Notes: generated from the letters alone by a model not told the origin. A DNA stretch of 64,000 nucleotides from Streptomyces sp. MH60 (GCF_002939385.1 NZ_MULI01000002.1:1-64000); one strand, 5' to 3'. Shown: positions 12,001-19,875, counted from the first letter of the stretch. Program-made: numbers and translations.

Positions 12001-15000
12001 CGCGGGCACTGGAGACGACGCTCGACAAGGCCACCGGGCGTTCGTGGACGGCCGGCCGGAAGGGCGCCCCGGTCCACGACGCGGCGATCCAGCTCACCGA
12101 CAGCAAGACGCTGCGGGCCAACCACGACCAGGCCTCCACCCCCATGGGCTGGCGGGCGCCGGAGCTGTGGGCGGCGGCGCCGTACCTGAACCGTTCGACG
12201 TGGCTCGCCCACCGCACGACCGTCCTGCCGGGCCTGACCGCACTGACCCGGGCGGAGACGATCAACTCCGACTCCGTGGTCGGCGGCACCCTTCAGGCGT
12301 CCGGCCGCAGCGCCCGCACCCACACCCTGTTCTTCGGCGGCCAAATGGGCTTCCGCAGGACCCACGACGCGGGAACGGGCGTCACCGGCAATTACGGCCT
12401 GGTCCTCAGCCCCTACCGGAGGGACCTGTCCACGTCGGTCACGGTGCAGCGCTCCGCGGTGTCCGAGGTCACCCGCAGGGACAGCGGGCGCCACGTACTG
12501 GTGGCCGCCTCGCTCCTGCACGAGTTCGCGGCCGCCTCCGACCGGCTGGGCACCTGGGCGCACCGCGTCCTCCACATGCCGGCGTCCCTGGCCTCGGCCG
12601 CAGGGAGCAGGGTCGTCGTCCCCGACGGCCTCCTGGTACACGTCCCGGAGAAGAACGCCCACCGTCTCGGGGCCCTCAAGGACGCCTTCGGCGACGTACC
12701 CCTGTACAAGCGGCGTTCGTGGTCGCCGTTCCCCTGGCTGCGCGGCGCGTTCGGCGGCTGGCCGGTCAACCCGCTCAACACGGCGGCGGCACTGAAGCGG
12801 TTCGAGGAGCAACTGGCGCCCCTGGGGCTCACCACACAGGACCGGGAGCAACTGCGCCGGCTCGTCTCCGGGCGCGTGATGCGGGCCGTCGGCAAGGAGA
12901 TGAGCGGCGGCACCGGCGCCTCCGTGCCCGCCCGCATCGGCCGCTGGGGGGCGGAGTGGGCCGAGACCTGGGTCGGCCACCGCCAAGTGAGGCTGCGGGC
13001 CCAGCTCGTACCCGTGCGTGCCACCCCGGACGGCTTCGGCGGCCTGGGCCACAGCGTGGAGCTGGAAGAGGCCCGCCACGCCGTGGAGTCCGTCCAGCGC
13101 GCCGAGGGGCGCAGCACGGGCCGGATGATCGGCATCGCCGTGACCGAGGGCGCCCACACCGGTGACACCGCGGTCCCGATGGCGGGACCCTCGTACACGC
13201 AGACGGGCTCCTCGACGCAGACCCGGGCGCAGACGCGGAGCGAGGGCACCGTCGACATCTCGACGGTGGCGATCTCCCAGGCCCACGGCGAGTACGCCAC
13301 ACAGTACGAGCTGAAGCTCGACCTGGAGATCACGGACTCCGCACCCGTCACCCCGGCACCGGCGCGGCGCGGCGGCGCGGAGCGGGTGCCTGACGCGGCC
13401 GGCGACTGGTGGCGGACGTGGACGGGGCGGCGCAAGCACAGCGTTTCCGTCCAGCAGAACGTAGGACGGCTCGTCGAACACCTGCCGATGAGCCTGATGC
13501 GCCCCGACCCGCAGCTGACCGACGGGCAGGCCGCCGGAGCGGCGACGGCCGACCGCCCCGATCCGCTGGCGCCGCCGGAGCTGGACGAGCACGCGCAGCC
13601 CCACCGGGCCGAGCTGCCGCGGGCGTTCGGCGCGGGCGGCTGGCACGAAGTCACGCACCCGGGCAGCGACCCGCGGACCAAGCCGTTCGAGATGCCCGAG
13701 CAGGGCTTCGCCGTACGCGGCATCGTCGGGCTGGAGGGGCTGCACACCGCCAACACGCTGGCGCTGGGCGCCGCCTACGACGCGTCCCTGCCGTTGCCCG
13801 CCCACGGTCCGCCCGGTCCCGACCTGCTGACGCGGGCCCAGGACACGCCTCTGACCCGGGCCGGCTCCGGACCGGCCCAGAGCCTGGAGGACGGCACGTC
13901 CAACGGTGCGCTGGCCGCGTTCTACGGGCAAACGCTGACGCCGGACGGCTATCAGGTCGCGGGGCTCACCGACCGCGGCTTCTGGGGCGGCGCGGACGGC
14001 AGCCTCACCCTGTACTCCAAGCCGCACCTGTCCGGGGCGCGGCTGCTGACCGTCACGGACGGCGCGAAGTTCGAGCACGCCCACCGCAGCACGCACGGCG
14101 CGGGGGCGTCCGCCGACCGGGCGGGAGCGGCCGAGCACGTCCTGCACGCCGGTCCGACGACCACCTCCCCGGCGCTCGGCACCAACCAGATCGGCAGCGG
14201 GTCGGGGGCGCAGGGGCTCGACTCGGCGGCCTCGGGCCAGACCGGCGAGCAGCTCGCGTCGGTGAACATCAAGCCGGACAAGACCCGGACGTTCCTGTTC
14301 GCCATCCCCACCACGTGGATGTCCGTCGCCCATGTGCGGCACCACGTCAAGGACAGCACCCCGGCCCGGTTCGTCCGCAGCGCCTTCGGCAATCCGCAGC
14401 GGCTGCCGCAGGCGGTGGAGACCGAGGCCGAGGTGCTCGCCTGGGTGCGCGAGGACGTCGCCCGGCAGCTCGGCCTGATCGACGACACCCGCTTCCCGGC
14501 CGAGGTGTCCGCGTCCTGGGATGCGGTGGCCGACGCGGAGAAGGCCTGGACGACCGCCGACGAGACCTACTGGAACCTGCGCCGCGGTGACGGCTTCGAG
14601 CGCGAGACCGCGCTGGCCGCCGCCGAACGCACCCTGGCCGGACTCCGCGGCGGCGACCCGCTGCCCGTGCTGTCCGTCGAGGACGCCCGCGCGGCCCTCG
14701 ACGCCCTGGAGCGGGAGGACCCGTTCGCCGAACCCTCCCACGAGGGCTGGACCGAGGTGCGCGACGGGCGGATCGAGTTGGCCCGGGCGCAGGTGGAGCG
14801 GGCGGTGGCGGAGCAGCGGCTGACCGAGGTCAAGGAGGACTTGGAGGCCCTCCGGGCCCACGCCGACGCTCTCGCGGTCACCTACGCCGAGGTACGCGAG
14901 GCCACCGACCGCCTGACGAACTGGCACCAGCTCAACGGCACCCCGCAGGGGCGGAGTCGGCTCAAGGACACCCCGGCACCGTCCCAGGCGGTCTTCACGT

Positions 15001-18000
15001 CACCCGCCGCCCCCGAACTGGCGAGCCGCAAGGCCCCGGCAGCCATGACGCAGGACCCGAACGCGCAGCCCCCGAACGCGGCGACTGTGAAGGGGGAGGC
15101 TCCGAAGGGGGAACCGTCCACGGTGGCGACAGCCGCCGGACAGGAAGGCGAGACACGGCCCGCGCACTCCGACGCACCCTGGCAGCGAGGGCAGGGCAGC
15201 GAAGACTCCGTGCGACACCGGTACTTCGACGCCGCGTCCGATCATCGCAGCATCACGGTCACCGAGCCCGACGGCCGACGCGAGCTCTTCGACCTGCACC
15301 GGCCCGAGGGCGACGGCAACGGGTTCTACGCGGCAGTCCTCGCGGCCAGGGGAAGCCGGACCGGCGACCCTGCGCGCCTGGCCGCACAGGTCGCCCGCAG
15401 TGCGCACATCCCGGCCGGTCTCGGCCTCGACCCGCAGGCCGTCTTCCACACCAGCGAAGTGGCCGCGGCACTGGAGCGGGCCTTCCGGGGCGAACCGGGC
15501 CTGCGGGAGCGGATCCGCGAGCGGATGTCGGCCGACGGCGGGCGACTGCCCCAGGCGCTGCGCTCCCGGCTGACCTCGCAGGAGACCCGGGGACTGGTCC
15601 GCCGGAACCTGCGCACGGCGCGAGGCTGGAACGCGGAGACGGCCAACGCGGCCGCCCGGGCGACCGCGCTGACCCTGGCCGTGAACCTGACCGTCGTCGA
15701 GGAGAACGGCACCCACACGTCGTACCCGGGAGCCGTCGACGACACCTCCGCGACCCTCCCCGAGGTGACCGTCCACCGGCGGGGCGACGCCTACCTCGCC
15801 GCGGTCCCGCGCACCGCCCGGACCGCCGTCCCGGAGCCCGGCGCCGGGCGGCCGACGCTCCGGCAGGTGCGCCTCGCGCGGGCCGCGGCCATGGGCGACA
15901 CGCTCGCCCGCAGTGCACCGGCCGAACGGCTGGACGCCATGGAGGAGTTCGCCGGGGCGGCGCAAGGTCTGGCCGAGGCGTTCACCCGCGAGGTCGCCCT
16001 CCGCGAGCGGATCCACGGTGCCGGTGCGTCGGCGGACACCCGTTCCGCCGCCGCTCACGCCCAGGTGCTGGACAGCGCCCTGTCCCGGTTCGACGCGGCC
16101 GAGCGCCGCATGGAGGAGGTGGGGCTGGGCGACCTCTCCGGCCGGGACGACCCCTTGCTCCCGGCACAGCTGAGCGAGCTGCCGGCCTCGCGGTTCCTCG
16201 CCCTCATGGAGCGGTCCGGGCAGCTGCTGGGATCGCCGGCCGTGGTGTTCGGTTCCGAGCGGGTGGTGCGCGAGGCGGCGGACACGTACCGCGTGGCGAC
16301 CGCCACCGTCGCGGCCGAGCTGCTGCGGGGCGACGAGGCATCGGCCCGCACCCTCGCGGCAGATCTCTCCGAACAGCTGGGCACCAGCCGCGAGAAACTC
16401 CCCGGCGGTGCCGTCACCGTCGGCGGCCACGACCTGACCAGGGACTTCCGGGAGACGGCGAGGGATCTGGAGGAGGGCCTCGAACGGAACCTGGAGCACC
16501 TGCGTGCCCAGCTCGACCTGCGGATCAAGCAGGCGAACGCCCCCACACAGGCGCCGTCGGTCCGCAGCTGGGTCTCGGGCTGGTTCGGCATGCGCTCCCG
16601 TCCCGCGGGACCCATCGTCGATCCGGCCGAGGAGATCGAGGAGCTCCGCGACGAGATAGCCACGCTCCCCGCAGATGTGCTGCGCGAGCAGCGGAAACAC
16701 CTTGCCGATCTCGTCAGACACATCGAGCGAAGCCTGGAGAAGGAGTACCGCCGCGATCTCCTCGACGAGCGGGAGTGGCAGGCGTTCCGAGCCGACCGGG
16801 ACCGGATCCGCAAGAGGCTGTCGCGCCTGATCGTGGAGCCCACCGGGCACCGAGGCCACCACGACCTGCTGAGCAGAAGCGTCGGCAGGCACCCGGACTT
16901 CGGTGCGAAGCGGCAGGACATCAAGGTCGACACCTACTCCGACCTGGCCCGCGGTGTGATGGGGTGGCTCGCGGCTAAGCCGAACCGGCACGCGGAGAAG
17001 GAACTCGCCCTCCGGGTGGAGTCCGAGGGTCGTGTCGAGCCGCTCCTGGACGTGTTGCTGACCCGAATCCACACGCACGTCCGGGGCCTTCCCGACGGGC
17101 AGCGGATGCTCGCCGAGATGGAAGCTGGCGTCTCGCACGCCGACGGCACGCCACTGGGCGCCTATCTCAGGCACTTCAACAGGCGGAACCTGCCGGAGGA
17201 CTCGGCGCACCTGGCGACGACGGTGGGGGACCGGGGTGGCATGGCGGGCGTCCTGCGGGACCCCGCGGGGTTCGGCTTCCGCGACAAGATGATGGTCCTG
17301 CACGACCTCATGGAGTACTTCAAGGAGAGTTCCCACTACCCGCAGACGTACGGCAGCGGACTGCTGCCCGAGGACACCCTGCACGACCAACAGACCACGG
17401 TCCTCGTCGGCGCGGACGGCCGGCGCACCCATTCCTCGGCGCACCGCGCGCAGAACGTTCTCAAGGACGGCACGAAGCACCCCTCGACGCGGGACGAGCA
17501 CGCTCCGTCCACGATCCTGGCGCGCACGCTGCGCATTCCCGTGTGGGCGGGACAGTCGAACACCGCCATGCGGATGTTCAAGCTGGCCCGATGGGCAGGC
17601 GCGTCCCGGCACGAGATCGCCGCGGAGGCGTGGGGCATCTTCGCGTTCTGGCGCCTGCACTACGACCACCGGGAGAAGCTGGCGTACCACACGCTCCACG
17701 AGACGTTGGACGTCGCCTCGAACTTCGGAGTTCCCTACTCGCTGACCGACCGTGCGGCCGGGCTCGCCGACGTGGGCGTCGAAGCGGCCCTGGCGGAGAT
17801 GGACACCAAGGCCGCGGAACTGGCGATGCTGGCCGCACAGGTGGGCCGGGCCGTCGGAATCCTCTCCGGACGAGAGTTGCCGGAGCGCGTCGCCGAGGCG
17901 CTGGACGAACTGGTTCCCGCCGTACGGACCATGTCCACCAGCGCGGCGGAGATCGAGCGGGGTGTGAGGTCGCTCCGGTCGCGCGCGACCGAGCGGCTCA

Positions 18001-19388
18001 CCGAGCCCGAGGTCCGGACCCTGGTGGAGCTGCTGGACCACGAACGGACGGGCCTCGCCACACTGTCGACCGTGGAGCAGCACGCGCCCGTCGTGACCAC
18101 CGCCCTCCAGGGCGGCTCTCGCGAGCACGGCCTCGATCCGCGGGCCGAGGGCTGGGAGGCCGGGCGTGGCATCACGGTCATGGCGCCGCGGTTCGGGCTG
18201 CTGGAGCGGGAGCAGGAACATGTGCTCACGGGTCCGGAAGCACCCGGCGGCAAGGCAGTGGAGGAGTTCCGTTCCTTCAGCCGTCCGTATCCGCACACCT
18301 CGCGGTCGTACCGGTACGAGGTGGGCACAGCAGGGACGCTGGTGCTGCCGGACGGTTCCGTGCTCACCGGTGACTGGACGCGGTTCGGAGACGACTTCCT
18401 GCACGAGCAGGGGTTCGTACTGCGGGGCGATCACGGCTGGATCGGCCGGGTACTGAACTGGGACGAACTGCGGGCGGCGCTGCCGGCCGATCCGGTTCGG
18501 TACCGCCTGACGGCGGACGATGCACGGGTGTATCTCGTCCCCGTCGGACACGTGGGCCGCGTGGTCACCCTGCCGTTGGCCGAGGAACACACGGCGACCG
18601 ACGCGCCGGTGACCGACGACAGGGCCGAGCCCGCCGAGGCAGCGGCGCTCACCGAGGCAGCGGCGCTCACCGAGGAGGCGGAGAGCGTCGAGCAGGCCGA
18701 TCTTCTCGACCCGGAGCGGTTCCGTCAGCAGACCACGCATCCGGCGGCGTCCGGCCTCCGGTCGCTGTCGCGGGTGGCGGATCTCGACCGGTTGCTGAAC
18801 GAGTACGGGCGGATCGACGCCGACGACCACGCCCTTCGCGCGCAGGCGCTCGATCGGCTGGCGGACCGAGCCCGCGCCTACGCGACCACCACGAAGGACG
18901 AGACGCGCCGGCGGGTCGTCGGCCGACTCGCCGAGCAGGCGGAGGTCCGGGCCGCCCGGCACCGGCGGCAGGCCGAACAGGCGCCCCTCGACCCCATGGG
19001 CACGGTGTCCACCGGACCGCTCGGCTACCGCGAACGCATCGCGCTGGCCAAACGGACGTGGCAGGGGCCGGTGGCCGAGGAGGTGGCACGACTGGAACGA
19101 CTGCTGCTGGAGGCGGGTCCCGGCGCCCGCTCGCTCGTCCTGGGCGCGGTCCCCGGCGACCAGGTGTGGGCGATGAACATCATGGGTGAGATCCGCTGGT
19201 TGGAGCAGTCCACGGCTCAGGTGACCCGGGCGCCGCAGACCGCACAGGGCATCGTGATGTCGATCGACCTCGATCCGCAGGCGCGGGTGATCAAACCGGA
19301 CCCGCGGCTGCTGGCCGCCGAGGCAGGCGGCGGAGCGGCCCGCTTCTGCGAACTGGTGCTGGGCGGGAACCTGAAGCACGTGGTCTGA
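3..19388 (+). CDS. Giant multidomain toxin/effector-like protein (5' partial)
   Basis: The frame is open to the left edge, so this is a C-terminal part of a larger protein; residue numbers count from the GTG at 21. The first ~110 and ~620-740 residues are Pro/Ala-rich and low in complexity. A helical module near 1015-1080 recurs near 1865-1930. Further on come an HEATH zinc motif at 2188-2192 followed by GTDDYQY (lysine-specific metallo-endopeptidase or aspzincin-like), a region around 2400-2730 with D2568-x-D2570 resembling a nucleotide-sugar DxD site, and a papain-fold Tox-PL glutamine-deamidase-like domain with Cys2887, His2971 and Asp2986. Long beta-rich modules fill roughly 3100-4700, then helical segments, and an OTU-like domain near 5080-5265 that has lost its Cys and His. 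A single Cys lies near the C-terminus (6443), as in Streptomyces giants I recall being labelled 'lonely Cys domain' proteins. Polymorphic-toxin or conflict effector is inferred; export route and target are unknown. Confidence 0.85.
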   Translation, partial: PAQGTPVRPAASVETPAAPVRRPDSVSSSASEAPAAAHHEAGSGTTAHDGPQGAAHRGARPVEPGHEAAAVPARPDRAAPDARGHQGPLTPAPDGGATPEQQWHTYRQEQNERTLPVVEAEARLEFRGEELTASWNKAYDTFVENNVFGGTRIARDGHQMRNAHWQWRHDITQQFRAEVESTGRVSSEAFDRIVHDAGASAHKYVVRADQKERFAAVVKERIDSYKANRFGDGELLPDFQHAPTKSVFDKDLNRFVKDDSKLYGHPDDGTTAPADPFRDRSHDYNVLEQYYLTKEAQLDGILDQYPHHGETGGGLPARTGRRIDALLEGVSDDLGAIASRERDIRTATGEQFDDVIRWNSRGRDALSEDFVAKVRQDFEYDLRTDHDLVFRHGDGAGPRALWDLRTSRAIDELPGRIAKEHFVRGRVAEETAFAQNHLSQLGEDFLGRFGEGGRERVVAEYLDAVRATAQRHFDERLDSPAKAGETAAEWSGARDDLRTSLPDRIRHEGDLQAVVGEAAHAFHEIAGHPGSTEALPLHEDTLSRLGNDFRTERVTRYDELFAPEGHRTSAWLSHESRGEDGFQARLDDLRDGDFVPELRSWSYPAFRDWRADRVPSAEGRPAARPDTPDRPASADGNAAPEHRTPAPAHDAAGDAPAPSRPRTQTPTRTETAAQTQVTVDRDAAGAPGSGRTPDASAHASEQQQRTRQPAQALRQDDAQPFDLPAEVGRIVRRSSEFTGTRAQAEHAHQHLLEQRPDVVKLPAKTLATLVADEMLRSQEQMRKAASQTLLRYTDRYPDNQRIHQVHQELFEQFGTEFQDLTPAQRADLVVARTLDENFGRPTAAPHRPVPSVDPAEPAETIRGILAERGIEDLPADRLDRAHEDLLNVGILTPQSTLAERAAVVADFVTESERLTEAVNDELGTRAGRPVSYEEVGDAAWQLASETGEAFTSLSVPAQVEAIADHILGAPRQDRPETTAARTVDKGKTVDRGQDSGVQEGTEGPEDGFDQERALRELQTRDPLLRDLTPGELRDAFRIQEHTDPAVAGAERPTRLHQLGRIGRELHLHGAEAAWDLAGRLSEHGDRTGLFGGSSEQAATSTAGRSADPSGATQTAAPAHSAHPEAHLSADPKSFLATHVLSLDMKTGLETHAPGLAPKDLDDFISALSISPGRAGHLSEHRFVLSQQGVDTAGKAVFTLAPAVEWYVGHYGADRFSFSEDTVLPAPRPEGEYVNAVFVPYLTRGSEDYADNVGHADVPAHPGLSDPRLVLTPTMNGCAYAVTPSAREGRITVWHYQSPDTKMPAPVVFRREQRPTDWYGAGEYYGGVTQGQLFEVANVMAYGRDGWEFVSQETHTGATDTTTTLARVRSRAVHTEPGHELTYTKTAYQSLVHSELHDWDLPQALRNIEGVRPQGPDTGMLRALHDRIAAHIQGEIDRLGTPTTFDALRGLADTFSNGRAALKTDLEEQVARAAAEAASWATTEKTKAAVTARRDHAERMVDQFVNRPGQDWIEQLRGESAPENPRTTAASYQRKARTELNSVLSTVNIEINRALGAKPKGTVAKTVSDLATSVRGQIGREIDRLGRAQDFTVLRSLADRFAAERGDLRITGEAEYHARTRLEKDRKQVERFLPLVRSILDALVAPRLEDWIKGLREETAAVTGASAWQRLPHDEQTELGRQIQNRLPRGVREEAFFDLRVRDAYDGLDDAVRNGPPADRANRIADTLYGGPRNPDVDDLFVHSVNDLLTAMGRERVSAWRVHQAHRSLESSRGTAFSRGNSVFRAEAVATRLAGLPHTARPGGVRDDVEQQPPRTWADDTTVVGKGKGVAQDQMEEEPEFVQGSASSGRVLEPEREQVTLDQALREAYEDEPLLHGLPLDATREAFHIRQSEGSWVPGMRQRERLRELADIGWELHRNGPGAARELAARLVRDGRRVDTERRTPVPQQPPQAADPTVTEDVHVPVTVWRYDRTALPHTHTGQQGGGLWRDVRNPSRTATSEQLGLGPGHREHGDQFDEVTDRAYGSGNVKISTLGEIAAPDRWANTVRRVLPDTKRRVELALRELRAVDGAPQGALLDALTSSFPLFQRATPQEAAPFLAHLAQVLERVGAGLDSGTAAVTLVGRTSYHLAAALAEKAGAVGWVDPVARDVTGRLLDPHRMQRDEIAPVFARKGPIHLTKANDKDWDLAWTLVHEATHRYAGTDDYQYSSYEMERVEDALGAPRLENRQARDPLTYTGADESVLPAKQHNWYALGRRSLMNADSFAQFVMTLTGERHAGLGRWYAGPGVARVLDLDADLTQRVNRRLTRLGHEPVDAERVIEAYRELGSVGDTFAHLDLRARVERTARHVAGLGSDLRPGGAKPNGRGAAAGQKAPVGKAAKAKMSAAAQSPAGTSAAGGRPASLAPRFEGAKEFAPVADYYGLTPVAEYDGLAKFAGAERGNGTFGFVATVPATKGVDLVALADRYAEGFRDGSPLLGRFGLVIGLNGREADAAAVQAKVEEFRRYWEGKGTFPVSVIGFTWVQPKESLRAQGAQKEIPYGAIREAVVRDRLSTALIDDLAGHNEAVYLHVGDADVQSMNVDGHPLFDTFAEKIQATDDMFPDVVSGGYRVNGSDAVVAAGRMDLAVRNAMATIDPRSVYFPEPNMFVQISGSGLENSVHFGEGSNRSNFDYGAVEGRRFFDSVLRNRQLSRLGAEETRRKVVFDSSLALVTDSERIGDGVDGSVQTLDRLTQSHGHKRTWADQVQHYLTTYHPSVEVTGNGLAAVAFHGVHGGGALKDVPVNPKNGEIFKSAVAQVQRDGGDAESALIKSTFEVLGRLQKADPEVMNILAALVRETRTAVAEFVTAYTSRQLGASGDSDPVRPHEELRAAYAWLEDVNPYRERGAEFGTNCVLTAIAVDLSLREGATHQAAPSRPGGVRQPEDETSGLHNYLANYLDRVPDPVHDVTEIVEAMSAAPVGARGMAVVERASGRIDHVVNVLHDRDGVVFLDGQSGTPVHPPERAVSFLPTTEGVPGHPLHDGTAADVTAPAGVPERLLGSTPLETVPELEEKAGAAPEPPTATTRPATIGVDLEERRPPRLDRELPPAPITTGPVKFSDGTRLPVQMAEGVGTRLTELPPDVVRRSFAFGQSNPQLRGIDQVVGELGRELATRESTRPALPKGQKQGTPVLLEQVSRALRDDARGFFGDGKTFGYRTANGGARVLRVTARPYGTWERFTFGYANPVKNDVMRRSTTTGGQVKANGTSFGLSPSVPLGPLKSFLSPWARLHAQVNFGKQVKYNQQRQVINQTESRASDASHLHVDDVWYEFSVHDQRGRPVDLNGKAITDGDTIRQAAGFGFAVRDGLTVRIPDSMTSGAPPAGELPERMTMTGDARYRLVSTEDFGPVGHIHDWVVEQAGVGPDTVAAERIGAFFSTSGFHAMSRVLNSGPVFTPPLLGGTHGADLLGVFSVRVESGEAVLISETKAAELRDIAQSTSRNERQVGKARTVDVGAVLGPAFQLFDLDGGALNLRAQAGLTARYAAARNRGTVSGGTAAVKIAGQAKTTDTGLYLVHKKVTVTAPPNKQAAPLRPGPGEGGRPGRLRKHAPRNWSEEPATRVFDTYAIERITRTEARRLAGLDKAPERTTPEPRAPRYLTENDPTTLGMSRVEEFTFTDGTVSKVVDGRTVTFPEHFADAVLKEVGRAYPDLVAPLRELNPDNPRWRGADHFKTVLNNTLEIYNQLAHHSLATNVETMMTTGLRIDLVESATLSRGHRYVWIDAKLTGRRYEGDQQDLRVRFSAPGTEVVGGQRSGSRGGQVGVEGMLSLSDTTPSDLGGVLQTGTLSAGVRAGGRTDSESGYGMSAANEQMSYNTAGSHLYSYDLRLDAKRGGYSRPRRWMRGLVLLNVLGTQPFVFGEPESPLFTPRPGTEESAGLGRVLLSVPVEHAPAAGSATTARTESGARPQDVPGTAPEMTRQEALDLALGTGRALEDAAGREASVLASHPHQTVSVTSGPEMTRALETTLDKATGRSWTAGRKGAPVHDAAIQLTDSKTLRANHDQASTPMGWRAPELWAAAPYLNRSTWLAHRTTVLPGLTALTRAETINSDSVVGGTLQASGRSARTHTLFFGGQMGFRRTHDAGTGVTGNYGLVLSPYRRDLSTSVTVQRSAVSEVTRRDSGRHVLVAASLLHEFAAASDRLGTWAHRVLHMPASLASAAGSRVVVPDGLLVHVPEKNAHRLGALKDAFGDVPLYKRRSWSPFPWLRGAFGGWPVNPLNTAAALKRFEEQLAPLGLTTQDREQLRRLVSGRVMRAVGKEMSGGTGASVPARIGRWGAEWAETWVGHRQVRLRAQLVPVRATPDGFGGLGHSVELEEARHAVESVQRAEGRSTGRMIGIAVTEGAHTGDTAVPMAGPSYTQTGSSTQTRAQTRSEGTVDISTVAISQAHGEYATQYELKLDLEITDSAPVTPAPARRGGAERVPDAAGDWWRTWTGRRKHSVSVQQNVGRLVEHLPMSLMRPDPQLTDGQAAGAATADRPDPLAPPELDEHAQPHRAELPRAFGAGGWHEVTHPGSDPRTKPFEMPEQGFAVRGIVGLEGLHTANTLALGAAYDASLPLPAHGPPGPDLLTRAQDTPLTRAGSGPAQSLEDGTSNGALAAFYGQTLTPDGYQVAGLTDRGFWGGADGSLTLYSKPHLSGARLLTVTDGAKFEHAHRSTHGAGASADRAGAAEHVLHAGPTTTSPALGTNQIGSGSGAQGLDSAASGQTGEQLASVNIKPDKTRTFLFAIPTTWMSVAHVRHHVKDSTPARFVRSAFGNPQRLPQAVETEAEVLAWVREDVARQLGLIDDTRFPAEVSASWDAVADAEKAWTTADETYWNLRRGDGFERETALAAAERTLAGLRGGDPLPVLSVEDARAALDALEREDPFAEPSHEGWTEVRDGRIELARAQVERAVAEQRLTEVKEDLEALRAHADALAVTYAEVREATDRLTNWHQLNGTPQGRSRLKDTPAPSQAVFTSPAAPELASRKAPAAMTQDPNAQPPNAATVKGEAPKGEPSTVATAAGQEGETRPAHSDAPWQRGQGSEDSVRHRYFDAASDHRSITVTEPDGRRELFDLHRPEGDGNGFYAAVLAARGSRTGDPARLAAQVARSAHIPAGLGLDPQAVFHTSEVAAALERAFRGEPGLRERIRERMSADGGRLPQALRSRLTSQETRGLVRRNLRTARGWNAETANAAARATALTLAVNLTVVEENGTHTSYPGAVDDTSATLPEVTVHRRGDAYLAAVPRTARTAVPEPGAGRPTLRQVRLARAAAMGDTLARSAPAERLDAMEEFAGAAQGLAEAFTREVALRERIHGAGASADTRSAAAHAQVLDSALSRFDAAERRMEEVGLGDLSGRDDPLLPAQLSELPASRFLALMERSGQLLGSPAVVFGSERVVREAADTYRVATATVAAELLRGDEASARTLAADLSEQLGTSREKLPGGAVTVGGHDLTRDFRETARDLEEGLERNLEHLRAQLDLRIKQANAPTQAPSVRSWVSGWFGMRSRPAGPIVDPAEEIEELRDEIATLPADVLREQRKHLADLVRHIERSLEKEYRRDLLDEREWQAFRADRDRIRKRLSRLIVEPTGHRGHHDLLSRSVGRHPDFGAKRQDIKVDTYSDLARGVMGWLAAKPNRHAEKELALRVESEGRVEPLLDVLLTRIHTHVRGLPDGQRMLAEMEAGVSHADGTPLGAYLRHFNRRNLPEDSAHLATTVGDRGGMAGVLRDPAGFGFRDKMMVLHDLMEYFKESSHYPQTYGSGLLPEDTLHDQQTTVLVGADGRRTHSSAHRAQNVLKDGTKHPSTRDEHAPSTILARTLRIPVWAGQSNTAMRMFKLARWAGASRHEIAAEAWGIFAFWRLHYDHREKLAYHTLHETLDVASNFGVPYSLTDRAAGLADVGVEAALAEMDTKAAELAMLAAQVGRAVGILSGRELPERVAEALDELVPAVRTMSTSAAEIERGVRSLRSRATERLTEPEVRTLVELLDHERTGLATLSTVEQHAPVVTTALQGGSREHGLDPRAEGWEAGRGITVMAPRFGLLEREQEHVLTGPEAPGGKAVEEFRSFSRPYPHTSRSYRYEVGTAGTLVLPDGSVLTGDWTRFGDDFLHEQGFVLRGDHGWIGRVLNWDELRAALPADPVRYRLTADDARVYLVPVGHVGRVVTLPLAEEHTATDAPVTDDRAEPAEAAALTEAAALTEEAESVEQADLLDPERFRQQTTHPAASGLRSLSRVADLDRLLNEYGRIDADDHALRAQALDRLADRARAYATTTKDETRRRVVGRLAEQAEVRAARHRRQAEQAPLDPMGTVSTGPLGYRERIALAKRTWQGPVAEEVARLERLLLEAGPGARSLVLGAVPGDQVWAMNIMGEIRWLEQSTAQVTRAPQTAQGIVMSIDLDPQARVIKPDPRLLAAEAGGGAARFCELVLGGNLKHVV

Positions 19389-19393
19389 GGAAA

Positions 19394-19420
19394 GGCCCCC
19401 GGCGCGAAAACGCCGGGGCC
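19394..19420. terminator. Hairpin between convergent genes
   Basis: The arms GGCCCCCGGCG (19394-19404) and CGCCGGGGCC (19411-19420) pair with one bulged base around a CGAAAA loop, six bases after the giant gene's stop. There is no T-tract, as is usual in Streptomyces. It can serve both the giant gene and the converging YbaB-family gene. Confidence 0.7.
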
Positions 19421-19491
19421 GCCCGGACCGTGGCAGGTCCAGGGCGGCCCCGGCGTCGTGATGACGCGCTGCCGTGCGAGGCCGCGGCCGA

Positions 19492-19827
19492 TCAGCCGGG
19501 GAAGTTGCCGAGCTGGGAGTCGAGTGACTTCAGCAGCGGCACGAAGTGCTCCTCATGCCGCACCGCCAGCGCCCGCTGGGCCTCCCGTACGGCGGATAGG
19601 ACCAGGTCGGCCAGGCCCTGGGCGTTGTCCGGGGCGGCCACGGCCGGAGTGATCCGCAGATCGGTGAGTACGCCGTTGCTGTCGACCGTGGCCTTCACCG
19701 CGCCGCCCCCTGCCGTGCCCTGCACGGTCAGCGCACTGAACGCCTCCTGGGCACGGGCCAGGTCCTGCTGGAGCTGCCGGGTGTTGTCGAGGAGTCTCTG
19801 AAGGCCGGGGCCGCCGTCGAGGTTCAC
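19492..19827 (-). CDS. YbaB/EbfC nucleoid-associated family protein
   Basis: This 111-residue protein has the YbaB/EbfC layout: an N-terminal amphipathic helix rich in Gln, Leu and Ala (about 8-33), a central beta segment including VKATVDSNGVLTDLRI, and a C-terminal helix with QRALAVRHEEHFVPLL. Family members form dimers that bind DNA. In actinobacteria many copies lie beside giant or secretion-linked genes and may act as small partner proteins rather than nucleoid factors. Here the gene converges on the giant gene, 104 bases away, and lies 48 bases downstream of the lectin-domain gene on the same strand, so those two may be co-transcribed. The family call is fairly firm. A partnership with the giant protein is inferred from position only. 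Confidence 0.8.
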   Translation of the reverse strand: MNLDGGPGLQRLLDNTRQLQQDLARAQEAFSALTVQGTAGGGAVKATVDSNGVLTDLRITPAVAAPDNAQGLADLVLSAVREAQRALAVRHEEHFVPLLKSLDSQLGNFPG

Positions 19828-19875
19828 GTCTGCGTTCCGATCGTGTGAGGGCCGGGTAGGGGGTGGGGCGCCGGG

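Noticed and set aside
11331..19379. Very long minus-strand frames (11331-14927 and 15000-19379)
   Set aside because: Same shadow effect; composition is typical of an antisense reading of G/C3-biased codons.
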